Shown here piece by piece: positions 37,122-45,363 of a stretch of 64,000 bases of DNA (position 1 is its first letter; each line of letters starts with the position of its first letter). Under the pieces are notes generated by a model. The model saw only the letters and a program-made list of their open reading frames with translations, ran no database searches and was not told where the DNA came from. The position numbers were made by a program, and so were the translations under genes. The stretch lies in contig NZ_AP018222.1 of assembly GCF_002368035.1 (NCBI RefSeq), forward strand, positions 2,196,471-2,260,470, written 5' to 3'. This DNA comes from Nostoc linckia NIES-25. Its GTDB lineage: Bacteria; Cyanobacteriota; Cyanobacteriia; Cyanobacteriales; Nostocaceae.

Positions 37122-37354
37122 ATTTTTAATAATCCTGAAGATAAATGGTATAAAAATCGCAGGATACATTGGTGACTACGATGATAAATCAAATCCTCAT
37201 TTATTGTTATATAAATTTCGTATAATGTAGTGGCGTGACAAGGCTACTACATCTAACTGAGACATTGAGTATTTGTAGAATGGCGATCGCTTGTGAAATT
37301 CTCTTAAGAGAAGTAATTATTGCTGCAATGGATATGCTCGTTACCTATCATGCT

Positions 37355-38952
37355 TTAAGGGACTTCCAAAGAATAAATTATCCCAAAAAAATCAATAAGC
37401 CAGATTTGTTTAATAATGATAATCATTTTATAGGGGGATATTGGGTTGCCGACGGCAACCCAATATCCCCCAAAGAGTGTGCATGATAAATCTGCACTCA
37501 GCGTCGATGAGTGGTATGATTTTTATTAAATATTTTCTGATTTTCTGTATCTATGGGTTTTTTTACTAAATAATTTAGGTGACTCCATAACAGATATCAA
37601 TAAACCAATTACCTAGATTCGGAAAATCCTTATTATTGGAATTGCTTAATCGGTTAATTTGTTTCTCAATTTGAGACATGGCTTTTTTTGTAAGCTTTAC
37701 TCCAGTTTCATAGGTTTGATGTACTAACTTAACCACTGGATATTTTCCTTTCCATTTCATACTAGTGGCATACTTTAAAGCTGTTTCTACTTCATCCAGA
37801 ATACTTCCGTTCCAATGGTTTTCTAATACAGCCCAAGTTCTCTCAATAGGATTATATTTACTGTGATATGGTGGATAATAAGCTAAACGTATATTAAGTT
37901 CATATTTGTGAGCAAATTCAACTATACGTTTCATAAACTGGGTACGCCGAGAACTATTATCTGGCCCATTATCTTGATTGAGAACTAATGTTTTAACTTG
38001 AGAAAAACGATGTTTCTCACAAGACCAAAAATCCTCTAAAACATCAACTATAAAATCGCTTGTAACTTTCGACTCGGTAAAATATAAAAACAGTTGATCG
38101 AGCTCTGGAAGAAATATCCCATAAGGAGTCACGGTGGTTTTCGGATGATAATCATGGTCATCAGCTTTAACCGTAGCCCGGCTTTTACCTCCTCGGTCAA
38201 ATGAACCAATTTTGACGCGAGCTTTCCCATCCATACTCAGACGTAAAATACTTTTATCTTCAATTGCGTTTTGGTTTACTATATCTAGTTGCTCAAAGAT
38301 TGCGTCGGTTTCCGGAATTTTTTTTGAGGTTGAACTTTCGCTACTCGCCTCAAGTTATAACCCAACTCATTCAATTTAAGCCGAATTGTTTCTGCGATGG
38401 GTAAATCTTCGTCATCATAACCATACTTTTCTATTAATTGTTTTCTGACTTCGGCAGCAGAAAGGCGAGTATATAGCCTTTTACTTTTGAAACTAGGGTC
38501 AGTTTGGCTTTGAGAATCTACTAAATTTTTTATATCTTGTAAAAGATTTGGTAAGTGTAATTCTGCTTTATAGCGTCCTTTCGCGCTCATATTATCAACG
38601 CAAGTAATGCCACTAGTTAATTCTTTGATTCCTTTACGAATAGTACCTCGATTCCATCCTAATTCTGATTCTGCTAATCTTTGCCCTCCTAGACCCAAAC
38701 CCTGCACTGTTGACGCTATAAATTTACGTTTTGCAGCACCTTTTAACTGAGATGCTGTTTGTCTCAATAGTTGTTTCAGTGAAGAAGTTAATGCTATAGA
38801 CACCCAAGTTGCACCCAAAAATTCAATCATCATTACTGAATTTACTACAAAAGGGAGGGGAGAAAGCGGCAGGCGATGCCTGCCGCTTTCTCCCCTTGTA
38901 CAATGATTATCATTATCTTCGATGGGATGTTTTATTTTTTGGAAGTCCCTAA
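37355..38952 (-). mobile_element. Insertion sequence of ISAzo13 type, about 1.6 kb, with terminal hairpins
   Basis: The ends are inverted repeats: TTAAGGGACTTCCAAAGAAT at the left and, read inward from 38952, TTAGGGACTTCCAAAAAATA. Inside each end lies AATGATAATCATT (37415-37427) or its complement (38902-38914). Five or six bases further in is a perfect 18-bp stem with a 3-base loop: 37433-37471 with loop GAC, and 38857-38895 with loop GAT. The two stems differ in sequence. The transposase is on the minus strand in two frames. No clear target duplication was found. Confidence 0.8.
37575..38833 (-). CDS. ISAzo13-type transposase in two overlapping frames (A8 frameshift site)
   Basis: The first frame (38833-38285, 182 residues) holds the helix-turn-helix region (GWNRGTIRKGIKELTSG, RLSAAEVRKQLIEKYG). 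It runs out of frame at a run of eight A (minus strand; T8 near 38318-38325). A shift there continues in the second frame as QKKIPETDAIFEQLD through LRLSMDGKARVKIG, VLNQDNGPDNSSRRTQF and YYPPYHSKYNPIERTWAVLE, the catalytic DDE half of ISAzo13/Rhodopirellula-type transposases, down to 37575. Either the gene has a frameshift mutation, or the A8 run allows programmed slippage, as in many insertion sequences. Apart from this the two halves look intact. Confidence 0.75.
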
Positions 38953-39026
38953 GTTTAGCAGCTACTTATGTATTTTCTCGGCCATTTATGCAATTATTAC
39001 AGTAGTATACTGTTGTAATTACTGCT

Positions 39027-39887
39027 ATGTTACAAAATTTAAAAAACGTACCGCTTTTAGTAAAAGTTCTTTTATTAGCACTGGTTGTAGTTACTGGCGG
39101 ATACGCAGGTCTTGAGTTTTTAATTAATCGTAACCTTATTCCTTTATCATCCAACCCAACAGAATCGGCATCTGTTGAATATGAAAATTTCAACTTCTAC
39201 GTTGAAGAGAAACAGGAATCAAAACCTATCCCACGAGTACAAGTCCAAATTATTTCTGATGGCCCACCCACTTCAGACCAAACAGATAACAATGGTTATT
39301 TAGAAATTAGTATTCCCAAAAGAAAAACTGTCAAAATAATTTTAAGTAAAGACGGTTATCAAACAGCTAATTACTCAGTAAATTTATTAACTACACCCAA
39401 TACAACTAAAACCTTTCACTTAGAACGTAATTCAACAGCAAGTAATGGGAATTCTACCGCTACTCCAGAATCATCTTTATCAACATCTATAGTTACATCT
39501 TCACCAGCAGAAAAGCCTGCTTTTTCTATAGCTACAGCAGGTACACTCACAGGCAAATATGTTGGTAAATGGCTCGGTAATCTGACACAAAAAAACACCC
39601 AAGATAATTCATCTCAGGATTTTCGGTTAGAAATTCAATTAAAAAATGGTAGTGTTGGGTCAAAGGTTGGTGATATTAAATATGGATATCCTTATTATTG
39701 TTCCGGTGACTTAATTCTACAAAGTGTAAAATCAGGAACTCTGCAACTATTTGAAAATATTACATCCGGGTCTTGTATTAGTAATGGCACGATCGCAATA
39801 AAGTTAATCGGAGATGATTTTATAGATTATAAATGGGAACGTTCTAGTTCTCCAGTTACTATCGCCGGCTCACTAACACGCCAGTAA
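39027..39887 (+). CDS. Membrane-anchored protein with a carboxypeptidase-regulatory-like domain
   Basis: The 286-residue protein begins with a membrane helix (VPLLVKVLLLALVVVTGGYA) and then a small beta-sandwich: RVQVQIISDGPPTSDQTDNN, GYLEISIPKRKTVKIILSKD, GYQTANYSVNL. This is typical of carboxypeptidase regulatory-like (transthyretin-fold) domains. A Ser/Thr/Asn-rich linker leads to a C-terminal beta domain of about 110 residues (LTGKYVGKWLGNLTQ, YPYYCSGDLILQSV) with two Cys. Probably extracytoplasmic. Function unknown. It starts 75 bp outside the insertion sequence, so the element may have displaced its original promoter. Confidence 0.65.
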   Translation: MLQNLKNVPLLVKVLLLALVVVTGGYAGLEFLINRNLIPLSSNPTESASVEYENFNFYVEEKQESKPIPRVQVQIISDGPPTSDQTDNNGYLEISIPKRKTVKIILSKDGYQTANYSVNLLTTPNTTKTFHLERNSTASNGNSTATPESSLSTSIVTSSPAEKPAFSIATAGTLTGKYVGKWLGNLTQKNTQDNSSQDFRLEIQLKNGSVGSKVGDIKYGYPYYCSGDLILQSVKSGTLQLFENITSGSCISNGTIAIKLIGDDFIDYKWERSSSPVTIAGSLTRQ

Positions 39888-39923
39888 ACAAAATTTAGGG
39901 TGGGCGATACCCACCCTAAATTA

Positions 39924-42215
39924 TTATTTCAATGCCTCAGCTGTCTTCTCTTTATCCAACTTTAGAATCAACACACCCAAAGGTGGTAAACACAAATCCA
40001 AGGAATAAGGACGACTGTGCAAAGACCAATCATCAGTCCATTTACCGCCTAAGTTGCCCATATTACTACCGCCATACTGACGAGCATCGCTATTGAACAA
40101 CTCGGTATAAAATCCCTTTTCCGGGACACCGATACGGTAGTGAGAATGGGGTTGCGGCGTGAAGTTGCAAACCACGATCGCAAAATCTTCCGTATCCTTA
40201 TCGCGGCGGATAAAGGAAACCACACTATGGCGATTATCGCTACAGTCAATCCACTCAAACCCCGCCTCAGCAAAATCCTGGGTGTACAAAGTAGGTTCGC
40301 TGCGGTAAAGATGGTTTAATTCCTGGAAAAATGTTTTTAACTGTTGGTGCGGCTCATACTGGAATAAGTGCCACTCTAAATCAGCCCAAACATTCCACTC
40401 ACTCCACTGTCCAAACTCCATGCTCATAAACATGGTTTTCTTGCCTGGGTGAGCGAACATGTAAGTAAACAAACAACGCACATTCGCGAACTTCTGCCAT
40501 CTATCCCCCGGCATTTTGCCGATGATATTACTCTTCCCATGCACCACTTCATCGTGGGACAAGGCCAGCATGAAGTTTTCACTGTGGTTATACCACATAC
40601 TAAAGGTGATATTGTTTTGGTGGAACTGGCGGAACCAAGGGTCCATGTTGAAGTAGTCCAACATATCGTGCATCCAGCCCATATTCCACTTCAAGTTAAA
40701 GCCCAGTCCGCCTGTGTAGGTGGGCCAAGATACCATCGGCCAAGAAGTAGATTCTTCAGCAATTGAGAGAACCCCAGGAAAATAGCTGAAGATAGTGTGA
40801 TTTACTTGGCGGATAAAATCTGCTGCTTCTAGGTTTTCTCTGCCGCCGTACTGGTTGGGCAGCCATTCTCCAGGTTCGCGGCAATAGTCATTGTAGAGCA
40901 TGGAAGCCACAGCATCGACACGAATCCCATCAATGTGGTATTTATCAAACCAAAATAGGGCATTTGCCATTAAAAAATTACTGACTTCATGGCGACTGTA
41001 GTTGAATACCAAAGTTCCCCATTCTTTATGTTCGCCTTTGCGGGGATCGGCATGTTCGTATAAGTGGCTACCATCAAAGAATGCTAAACCATGACCATCT
41101 TTAGGAAAGTGACCGGGAACCCAATCTACAATTACGCCGATTTCGTTTTCATGACATTTGTCAACAAAATACATGAAATCTTCAGGCGTACCAAAACGGG
41201 AAGTAGGGGCATAGTATCCAGTTACTTGATAACCCCAAGAACCATCAAAGGGATGCTCGGCAATGGGTAGCAATTCAAGGTGGGTGTATCCCAATTCTTT
41301 GACGTAGGGAATGAGTCTGTCTGCTAATTCCCGATAAGTTAGGAAGCGTGCGCCTGGTTTGAGTTCCGAAACGGTAACTACAGGCTCGGTTTCACCATTG
41401 GGCAGTTTAGGCGGTTCTGCACTAGAAGCGTGTAACCAAGAACCTAAATGCACTTCATAGACAGAAACTGGCCCCGTGAGGGGGTCGGTATGACGCCGTT
41501 TTTCCATCCAGCCTTGGTCATTCCACTTGTAAGCATCTAAATCAGTGACAATGGACGCGGTTTTTGGGCGGGGTTCCTGCTGGAAACCGTAGGGATCGGA
41601 TTTTTCGTAAATGTGGCCTTCAAAATTTTTGATTTCATATTTGTAATGCTGACCCACTCCGATTTCCGGAATGAACAATTCCCAAACTCCGGTGGGGCCT
41701 TTACGCATTTGGTGTTTGCGTCCATCCCAGTAGTTAAAATCTCCCAAAACTGAAACATTGCGGGCGTTGGGTGCCCAAACGGCAAAATAAACGCCTTTAA
41801 CGCCACCTATTTCGGTGGGGTGCGCTCCCAGTTTCTCGTAAATTCGATGATGGTTGCCTTCACCAAACAAATGCAAGTCAAAATCTGTCAAGTTGGGAGA
41901 ACGGAAAGCGTAAGGGTCATAGGTGACACGCTCGTGTTCTCCTTCTTTAATTCGTAGCTGGTAGTTTGCTAGTTCTGCGGTCTCAATCGTGCATTCAAAA
42001 AAGTTGGGATGATGCACTGCTTCCATTGGGTATTCTTTGCGTTGTTCGGGAAGAACTACCCATGCTGCACTTGCATTCGGTAGGTAGGCTCGCACAGCCC
42101 AGGCAGTTTTGCCATCTTGTTCTATGGGATGGGAACCTAGTATTTCAAAGGGATCGTGATGTTGATTCCAAACGATACGGTTAACCTGTTCAGGAGCGAT
42201 CGTGGTCATGGGCAT
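39924..42215 (-). CDS. glgB: 1,4-alpha-glucan branching enzyme GlgB
   Basis: The 763-residue protein has the expected length and the order N-terminal domain, CBM48 (YFAVWAPNARNVSVLGDFNY), GH13 barrel and C-terminal beta domain. Catalytic and binding motifs are visible: YTHLELLPIAEHPFDGSWGY, the nucleophile Asp in DGIRVDAVASMLY, the acid Glu in LSIAEESTSWP and LALSHDEVVHGKSN. It introduces alpha-1,6 branches into glycogen, the carbon store that fuels vegetative cells and heterocysts. Monocistronic, with a start (MPMTTIAPEQVNRIVW) about 250 bp from the next gene. Confidence 0.96.
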   Translation of the reverse strand: MPMTTIAPEQVNRIVWNQHHDPFEILGSHPIEQDGKTAWAVRAYLPNASAAWVVLPEQRKEYPMEAVHHPNFFECTIETAELANYQLRIKEGEHERVTYDPYAFRSPNLTDFDLHLFGEGNHHRIYEKLGAHPTEIGGVKGVYFAVWAPNARNVSVLGDFNYWDGRKHQMRKGPTGVWELFIPEIGVGQHYKYEIKNFEGHIYEKSDPYGFQQEPRPKTASIVTDLDAYKWNDQGWMEKRRHTDPLTGPVSVYEVHLGSWLHASSAEPPKLPNGETEPVVTVSELKPGARFLTYRELADRLIPYVKELGYTHLELLPIAEHPFDGSWGYQVTGYYAPTSRFGTPEDFMYFVDKCHENEIGVIVDWVPGHFPKDGHGLAFFDGSHLYEHADPRKGEHKEWGTLVFNYSRHEVSNFLMANALFWFDKYHIDGIRVDAVASMLYNDYCREPGEWLPNQYGGRENLEAADFIRQVNHTIFSYFPGVLSIAEESTSWPMVSWPTYTGGLGFNLKWNMGWMHDMLDYFNMDPWFRQFHQNNITFSMWYNHSENFMLALSHDEVVHGKSNIIGKMPGDRWQKFANVRCLFTYMFAHPGKKTMFMSMEFGQWSEWNVWADLEWHLFQYEPHQQLKTFFQELNHLYRSEPTLYTQDFAEAGFEWIDCSDNRHSVVSFIRRDKDTEDFAIVVCNFTPQPHSHYRIGVPEKGFYTELFNSDARQYGGSNMGNLGGKWTDDWSLHSRPYSLDLCLPPLGVLILKLDKEKTAEALK

Positions 42216-42348
42216 GAAGCTACCTACGTGTAATAACGTGATTGACTAAACGTACTTTTTTAATATCTATATATATTCTTTACATTTATTTGCAAATTTG
42301 TCGCCATCGTTATCCTACCTCAGAATGAATTATCTGGTTTTTGGATGG

Positions 42349-42452
42349 GGGATTGGGGATAAGGGAAAAGGGTAAGGGGCAAGGGGAAAAGGGCAAGGGT
42401 AAAGGGAAAATCCTTCCTTTTCCCTTTAACCTTTCCCCTTTTCCCTACCCGA
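42349..42452. repeat. GGGAAAA-type foldback repeat between glgB and the 110-residue gene
   Basis: A G/A-rich run (42355-42405) followed by its C/T-rich complement (42412-42450) forms a long foldback. The same family occurs at 45175-45315, inside the chaB element (50930-51002), and within the two hybrid kinase genes (57298-57375, 63852-63935). Confidence 0.7.
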
Positions 42453-42462
42453 AGGGTTTTGA

Positions 42463-42795
42463 CTAAATATTTAAAAATGGGAAAAACTGGAGTAAGGTTT
42501 TTCGTATGCGAAGTAAAAAAATCTGGTCGCGAATTTTGGGGTCTAGTTTTGGTGGTGGTGCTTGTTGCAGCTGTACTTCTAACTGGGCATATTCGGCAGC
42601 AGTCAAGAATCTGCCATCGATAGGCGATCGCCCTTCTATGATAATCTGTGTCCGTAATATCTCTTCTGGTATATCCTCTGGTGGTGGTAATGCTATTACG
42701 GGCGATCGCCAATAGCTACTGAACAATACAATCGTTGTACTAATTACAGCTAAATACAGTAATTTTACTAAATTTTTTACTTTAACTTTCACCAT
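42463..42795 (-). CDS. Hypothetical exported protein (110 residues)
   Basis: The frame is open to 42849, but the ATG ending at 42795 gives a normal signal or anchor segment (NLVKLLYLAVISTTIVLF), so it is preferred. The rest contains PPPEDIPEEILRTQIIIEGR and DGRFLTAAEYAQLEVQLQQA, then a hydrophobic tail (LLQFFPFLNI). The pattern looks like a conserved cyanobacterial protein, but I cannot name a family. A plus-strand overlapping frame is a shadow. Confidence 0.6.
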   Translation of the reverse strand: MVKVKVKNLVKLLYLAVISTTIVLFSSYWRSPVIALPPPEDIPEEILRTQIIIEGRSPIDGRFLTAAEYAQLEVQLQQAPPPKLDPKIRDQIFLLRIRKTLLQFFPFLNI

Positions 42796-42849
42796 CTCCC
42801 CAACTGCATTTACAACGCAGCATGAAAATCTGTTTTGCTTACACCCCAT

Positions 42850-43553
42850 ACCAATAAAAATCTGGCAATATCAACAGATATCACCAGGTCTTATTTTTTA
42901 ATACATTATGAATTATTTTCCCCTTTCTAAGCTATTCCAGACCAGTGTCCTTTATTTACTACATAGTCAACTGGTGCTTGAGCAAGCTCTTATACTGCTC
43001 TACAAAAATATGCTGACATTAAAAAATGCTGAAATTGGTTAATAAGTTTGGCATTTGGCAATATTTAAGAAGCCTGAGTTTCAGGCTTCTTAAATGACTG
43101 TACCATCCCATACTCCTACGGTGAGGCAAACTAAGGGAAGCCTCTCCGTTAGGAAAAGGGTACAGAACTTGGGAATTTGGAATTTTGCGAGAAGTCGGAG
43201 ATAAGGCTTCCTTAAATCTCAACTTGAACGCACCGCCAACTATACATAAATGTATAGTTGGGGATTGATTTGCCAATCCTAATCACAACTAGAATTAACG
43301 CTACCGGGTTTTAGACGGCGTTCGCGTCGAACCGTTGGAACTTTTGCCTACAGGAACCCCAGTAAAAAAATTAGTAATAATAGCAACAAAACTAATAATT
43401 ACTAATGTGTCGTTGGTCGCGTCTCCAGGTAGTTTACCTTTTACCGTACCAACTGTATTTGACCGCGACTCAGAATTTTGCTTACCCTACCTAAACTGCG
43501 TTATAGGTAGGGACTGCGCTCAACATTTTTGTTCAACTCAATTTCAGAGTGCC
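42850..43553. other. Intergenic region with two perfect hairpins
   Basis: About 700 bp without a convincing gene. A 14-bp stem with loop GTT spans 43063-43093 (arm TTTAAGAAGCCTGA). A 12-bp stem with loop AA spans 43236-43261 (arm CCAACTATACAT). The first is suited to terminate transcripts in either direction; the second may belong to a dispersed repeat that covers about 43100-43260. Frames across this stretch translate repeat DNA and are not called. Confidence 0.5.
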
Positions 43554-43763
43554 TTATTTAGGACTAGCAGTCGGGGTAGCTGCGGGGGTAGCTGCGGGAG
43601 TAGTTGCAGGAGTAGTTGCAGGAGTAGCAGGCGCGTCTGTTGGTTCGCCTGTAGCAGCTGGAGTACTAGTAGTACCACCACCACCTTCACCGCCACCTTC
43701 ACAGGCTCCAAGCATTGCAGCCAGACTTAACATTAGAGCCAAACCAAAGATTTTTGTTTTCAT
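43554..43763 (-). CDS. Small Thr/Pro-rich lipoprotein
   Basis: The 69-residue protein has a lipoprotein signal (KIFGLALMLSLAAMLGAC, lipobox LGAC with Cys21), a glycine-rich segment (EGGGEGGGG) and a repeat-rich tail of Ala-Thr-Pro triplets (PATPATTPATTPAATP). Such proteins are membrane-tethered linkers with no fold. An overlapping plus-strand frame reads the same repeats as Val/Ala/Gly and is rejected. The repeat DNA at 43560-43640 is a likely source of length variation. Confidence 0.7.
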   Translation of the reverse strand: MKTKIFGLALMLSLAAMLGACEGGGEGGGGTTSTPAATGEPTDAPATPATTPATTPAATPAATPTASPK

Positions 43764-44453
43764 AACTCCTCTTTCACCAATTGTGGCTAGAAAAATTTTT
43801 TGCCTGTTGAATACGATACCGTATTTATTGCTTTTTTTTAAATGCTGTAAGATTACATACTTAAAAAAAACAACCCTTTGGGGTATTGTTTTTTAAATTA
43901 GCTATCATACAGCCATTCGATTGGTTTTTCTGAACTCAGGAGGAAAATCCAAAGCATTAAATTTTTTTGTCAATTAAGCTATGATAGCAAAAAATTTTAT
44001 CTTTAAGTATTTACGAGCCAGTCGTGAAAATCACAAATGTATTGGAGTATGACTTAGTAAATGTAGCAGGGAACAACAGAGGTTGAAAATTCCCTCCAAA
44101 TCTGCAACTGGCAAGTCTCAACTAAATACTAGTATCAAAAAATACTTATATATTATGATTTTCTGAACTTGTGAGCGGTGTAACTTGCTCGCTACTTTTG
44201 CGTGAATTCTGGCATGTTTTTTATTTTTTTCACAGAGTATTGCACCTTAGTGCCCTCCGTTGCCATACTTTAGGTGCAATATATGTAAACAGCAAGTTAT
44301 CCAGCTCATAATCGCTGATTGCAAACATTGATATAGCTAGCTAGTTAAAAGGGTGTAGTGTGTTATGTGTGTTTATTGCATAGAAGGGTATTTTAACCTC
44401 AGCAAAAACAGACAATCAATTGAAAGTACAATATTTTTCATCTAAAAAAATTT
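43764..44453. other. AT-rich intergenic region, no gene seen
   Basis: About 690 bp between the divergent lipoprotein and FtsL-like genes. No frame looks coding and no clear repeat was seen. Promoters for both neighbours are expected. Confidence 0.4.
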
Positions 44454-45155
44454 ATGGTTGTTGGTCGTAAATCAACTGTTTCTACAAAAAGTACTGGATT
44501 TTGGCGAGATTCAATTCTTTCTTTGGGCCGGCGACGGCGTTCTGCGCGTTTGGAGTCAGCAGTGCAGAGTGATTCTATACCTACTACCCAAGCTGCACCA
44601 GTATCCCGTGCTAGAAGAAAGCGTTCCTCAAAAAAATTAGTGATTTCTTCTACAAATGAGGCAGTTATGCCCAAATTACCCAAAGAGTTGGGCAGACAAC
44701 AACTACCAAATCTGGACGGCCAGTCTAATCAAGCTAGCAAGAGTCCAGAGGAAGGTTTTCTTGGTCTTCCCATCATGCCTGGTTCTGGAGCAACACCATT
44801 GTGGTTGCTGCGTTTATACACTTTTCATCGTTATTCGTCAGTTTTGGCATTTTTGTTAGTAGCCGCGACACTTGCGGTTTATGGCTGGACGGTGTATTCT
44901 CAAGAACTTTGGAGCCAGTCATATCGCAGACTGCAAAATCTCCAACGTCATGAGCGGCTCTTGACGACAACTAACGCGACGCTGACAAACAAAATGGCAC
45001 AGGAAGCAGAACAGTCAAGAACAGGGCTGGTATCGCCAACTCCTGAAGGAATGATTTTCTTACCTCCAGCATCTTCTAAATCTGAACCAGCATCGCCTAA
45101 CACAAAACCAAATCCCCAAACCCAACAACAAACACTTTCACCGCTGGGATATTAA
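44454..45155 (+). CDS. Bitopic coiled-coil protein upstream of ftsI, FtsL-like candidate
   Basis: The 233-residue protein has a basic Arg/Ser-rich cytoplasmic region of about 135 residues (ILSLGRRRRSARLE). One membrane helix follows (SVLAFLLVAATLAVYGWTV), then a short coiled coil (SYRRLQNLQRHERLL, ATLTNKMAQEAEQSR) and a Pro-rich tail (GLVSPTPEGMIFLPPAS). This topology, a location just before ftsI and the same strand are what is expected of FtsL in the dcw-type order. Sequence similarity to FtsL is always weak, so this is a positional and topological inference. Product otherwise unknown. Confidence 0.6.
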   Translation: MVVGRKSTVSTKSTGFWRDSILSLGRRRRSARLESAVQSDSIPTTQAAPVSRARRKRSSKKLVISSTNEAVMPKLPKELGRQQLPNLDGQSNQASKSPEEGFLGLPIMPGSGATPLWLLRLYTFHRYSSVLAFLLVAATLAVYGWTVYSQELWSQSYRRLQNLQRHERLLTTTNATLTNKMAQEAEQSRTGLVSPTPEGMIFLPPASSKSEPASPNTKPNPQTQQQTLSPLGY

Positions 45156-45363
45156 GGGCATGGGGTATGAGGAGATGGGGAGATGGGGAGATGAGGGGCA
45201 GGGGAGGCAGGGGAAAAGGTTAAAGGGAAAAGGGAAGGGAAAAGGAATAAATTTAATCTTTCCCCTTTTCCCCGGTTGGTGAGCTTGTCGAACCATACCC
45301 CTTTCCCTTTTCCCATGCCCTGTTTGCCCAATGACTAATGACTAATGACTAAGGACAAACCCA
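45156..45363. repeat. G/A-rich foldback and ATGACTA heptamers between the FtsL-like gene and ftsI
   Basis: The gap holds GGGAGAT and GGGAAAA runs (45170-45248), their complement (45260-45318), and three heptamers ATGACTA at 45331-45351 just upstream of the ftsI start. It could fold in the transcript and separate expression of the two genes. Confidence 0.65.

Noticed and set aside
37235..37486. An 83-residue plus-strand frame
   Set aside because: Its second half translates the left terminal repeat and hairpin of the insertion sequence, and the first half has no recognisable domain.
42320..42712. 130-residue minus-strand frame overlapping the 110-residue gene
   Set aside because: Its C-terminal half translates the GGGAAAA-type foldback and its N-terminal half is out of frame with the signal-bearing protein.
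43019..43276. 85-residue minus-strand frame
   Set aside because: It covers two perfect hairpins and repeat DNA and has no protein-like features.
43335..43896. Plus-strand frames of 131 and 115 residues rich in Ser/Arg/Cys or Val/Ala/Gly
   Set aside because: They are antisense readings of the Thr/Pro repeats of the small lipoprotein gene, which has a proper lipobox on the minus strand.
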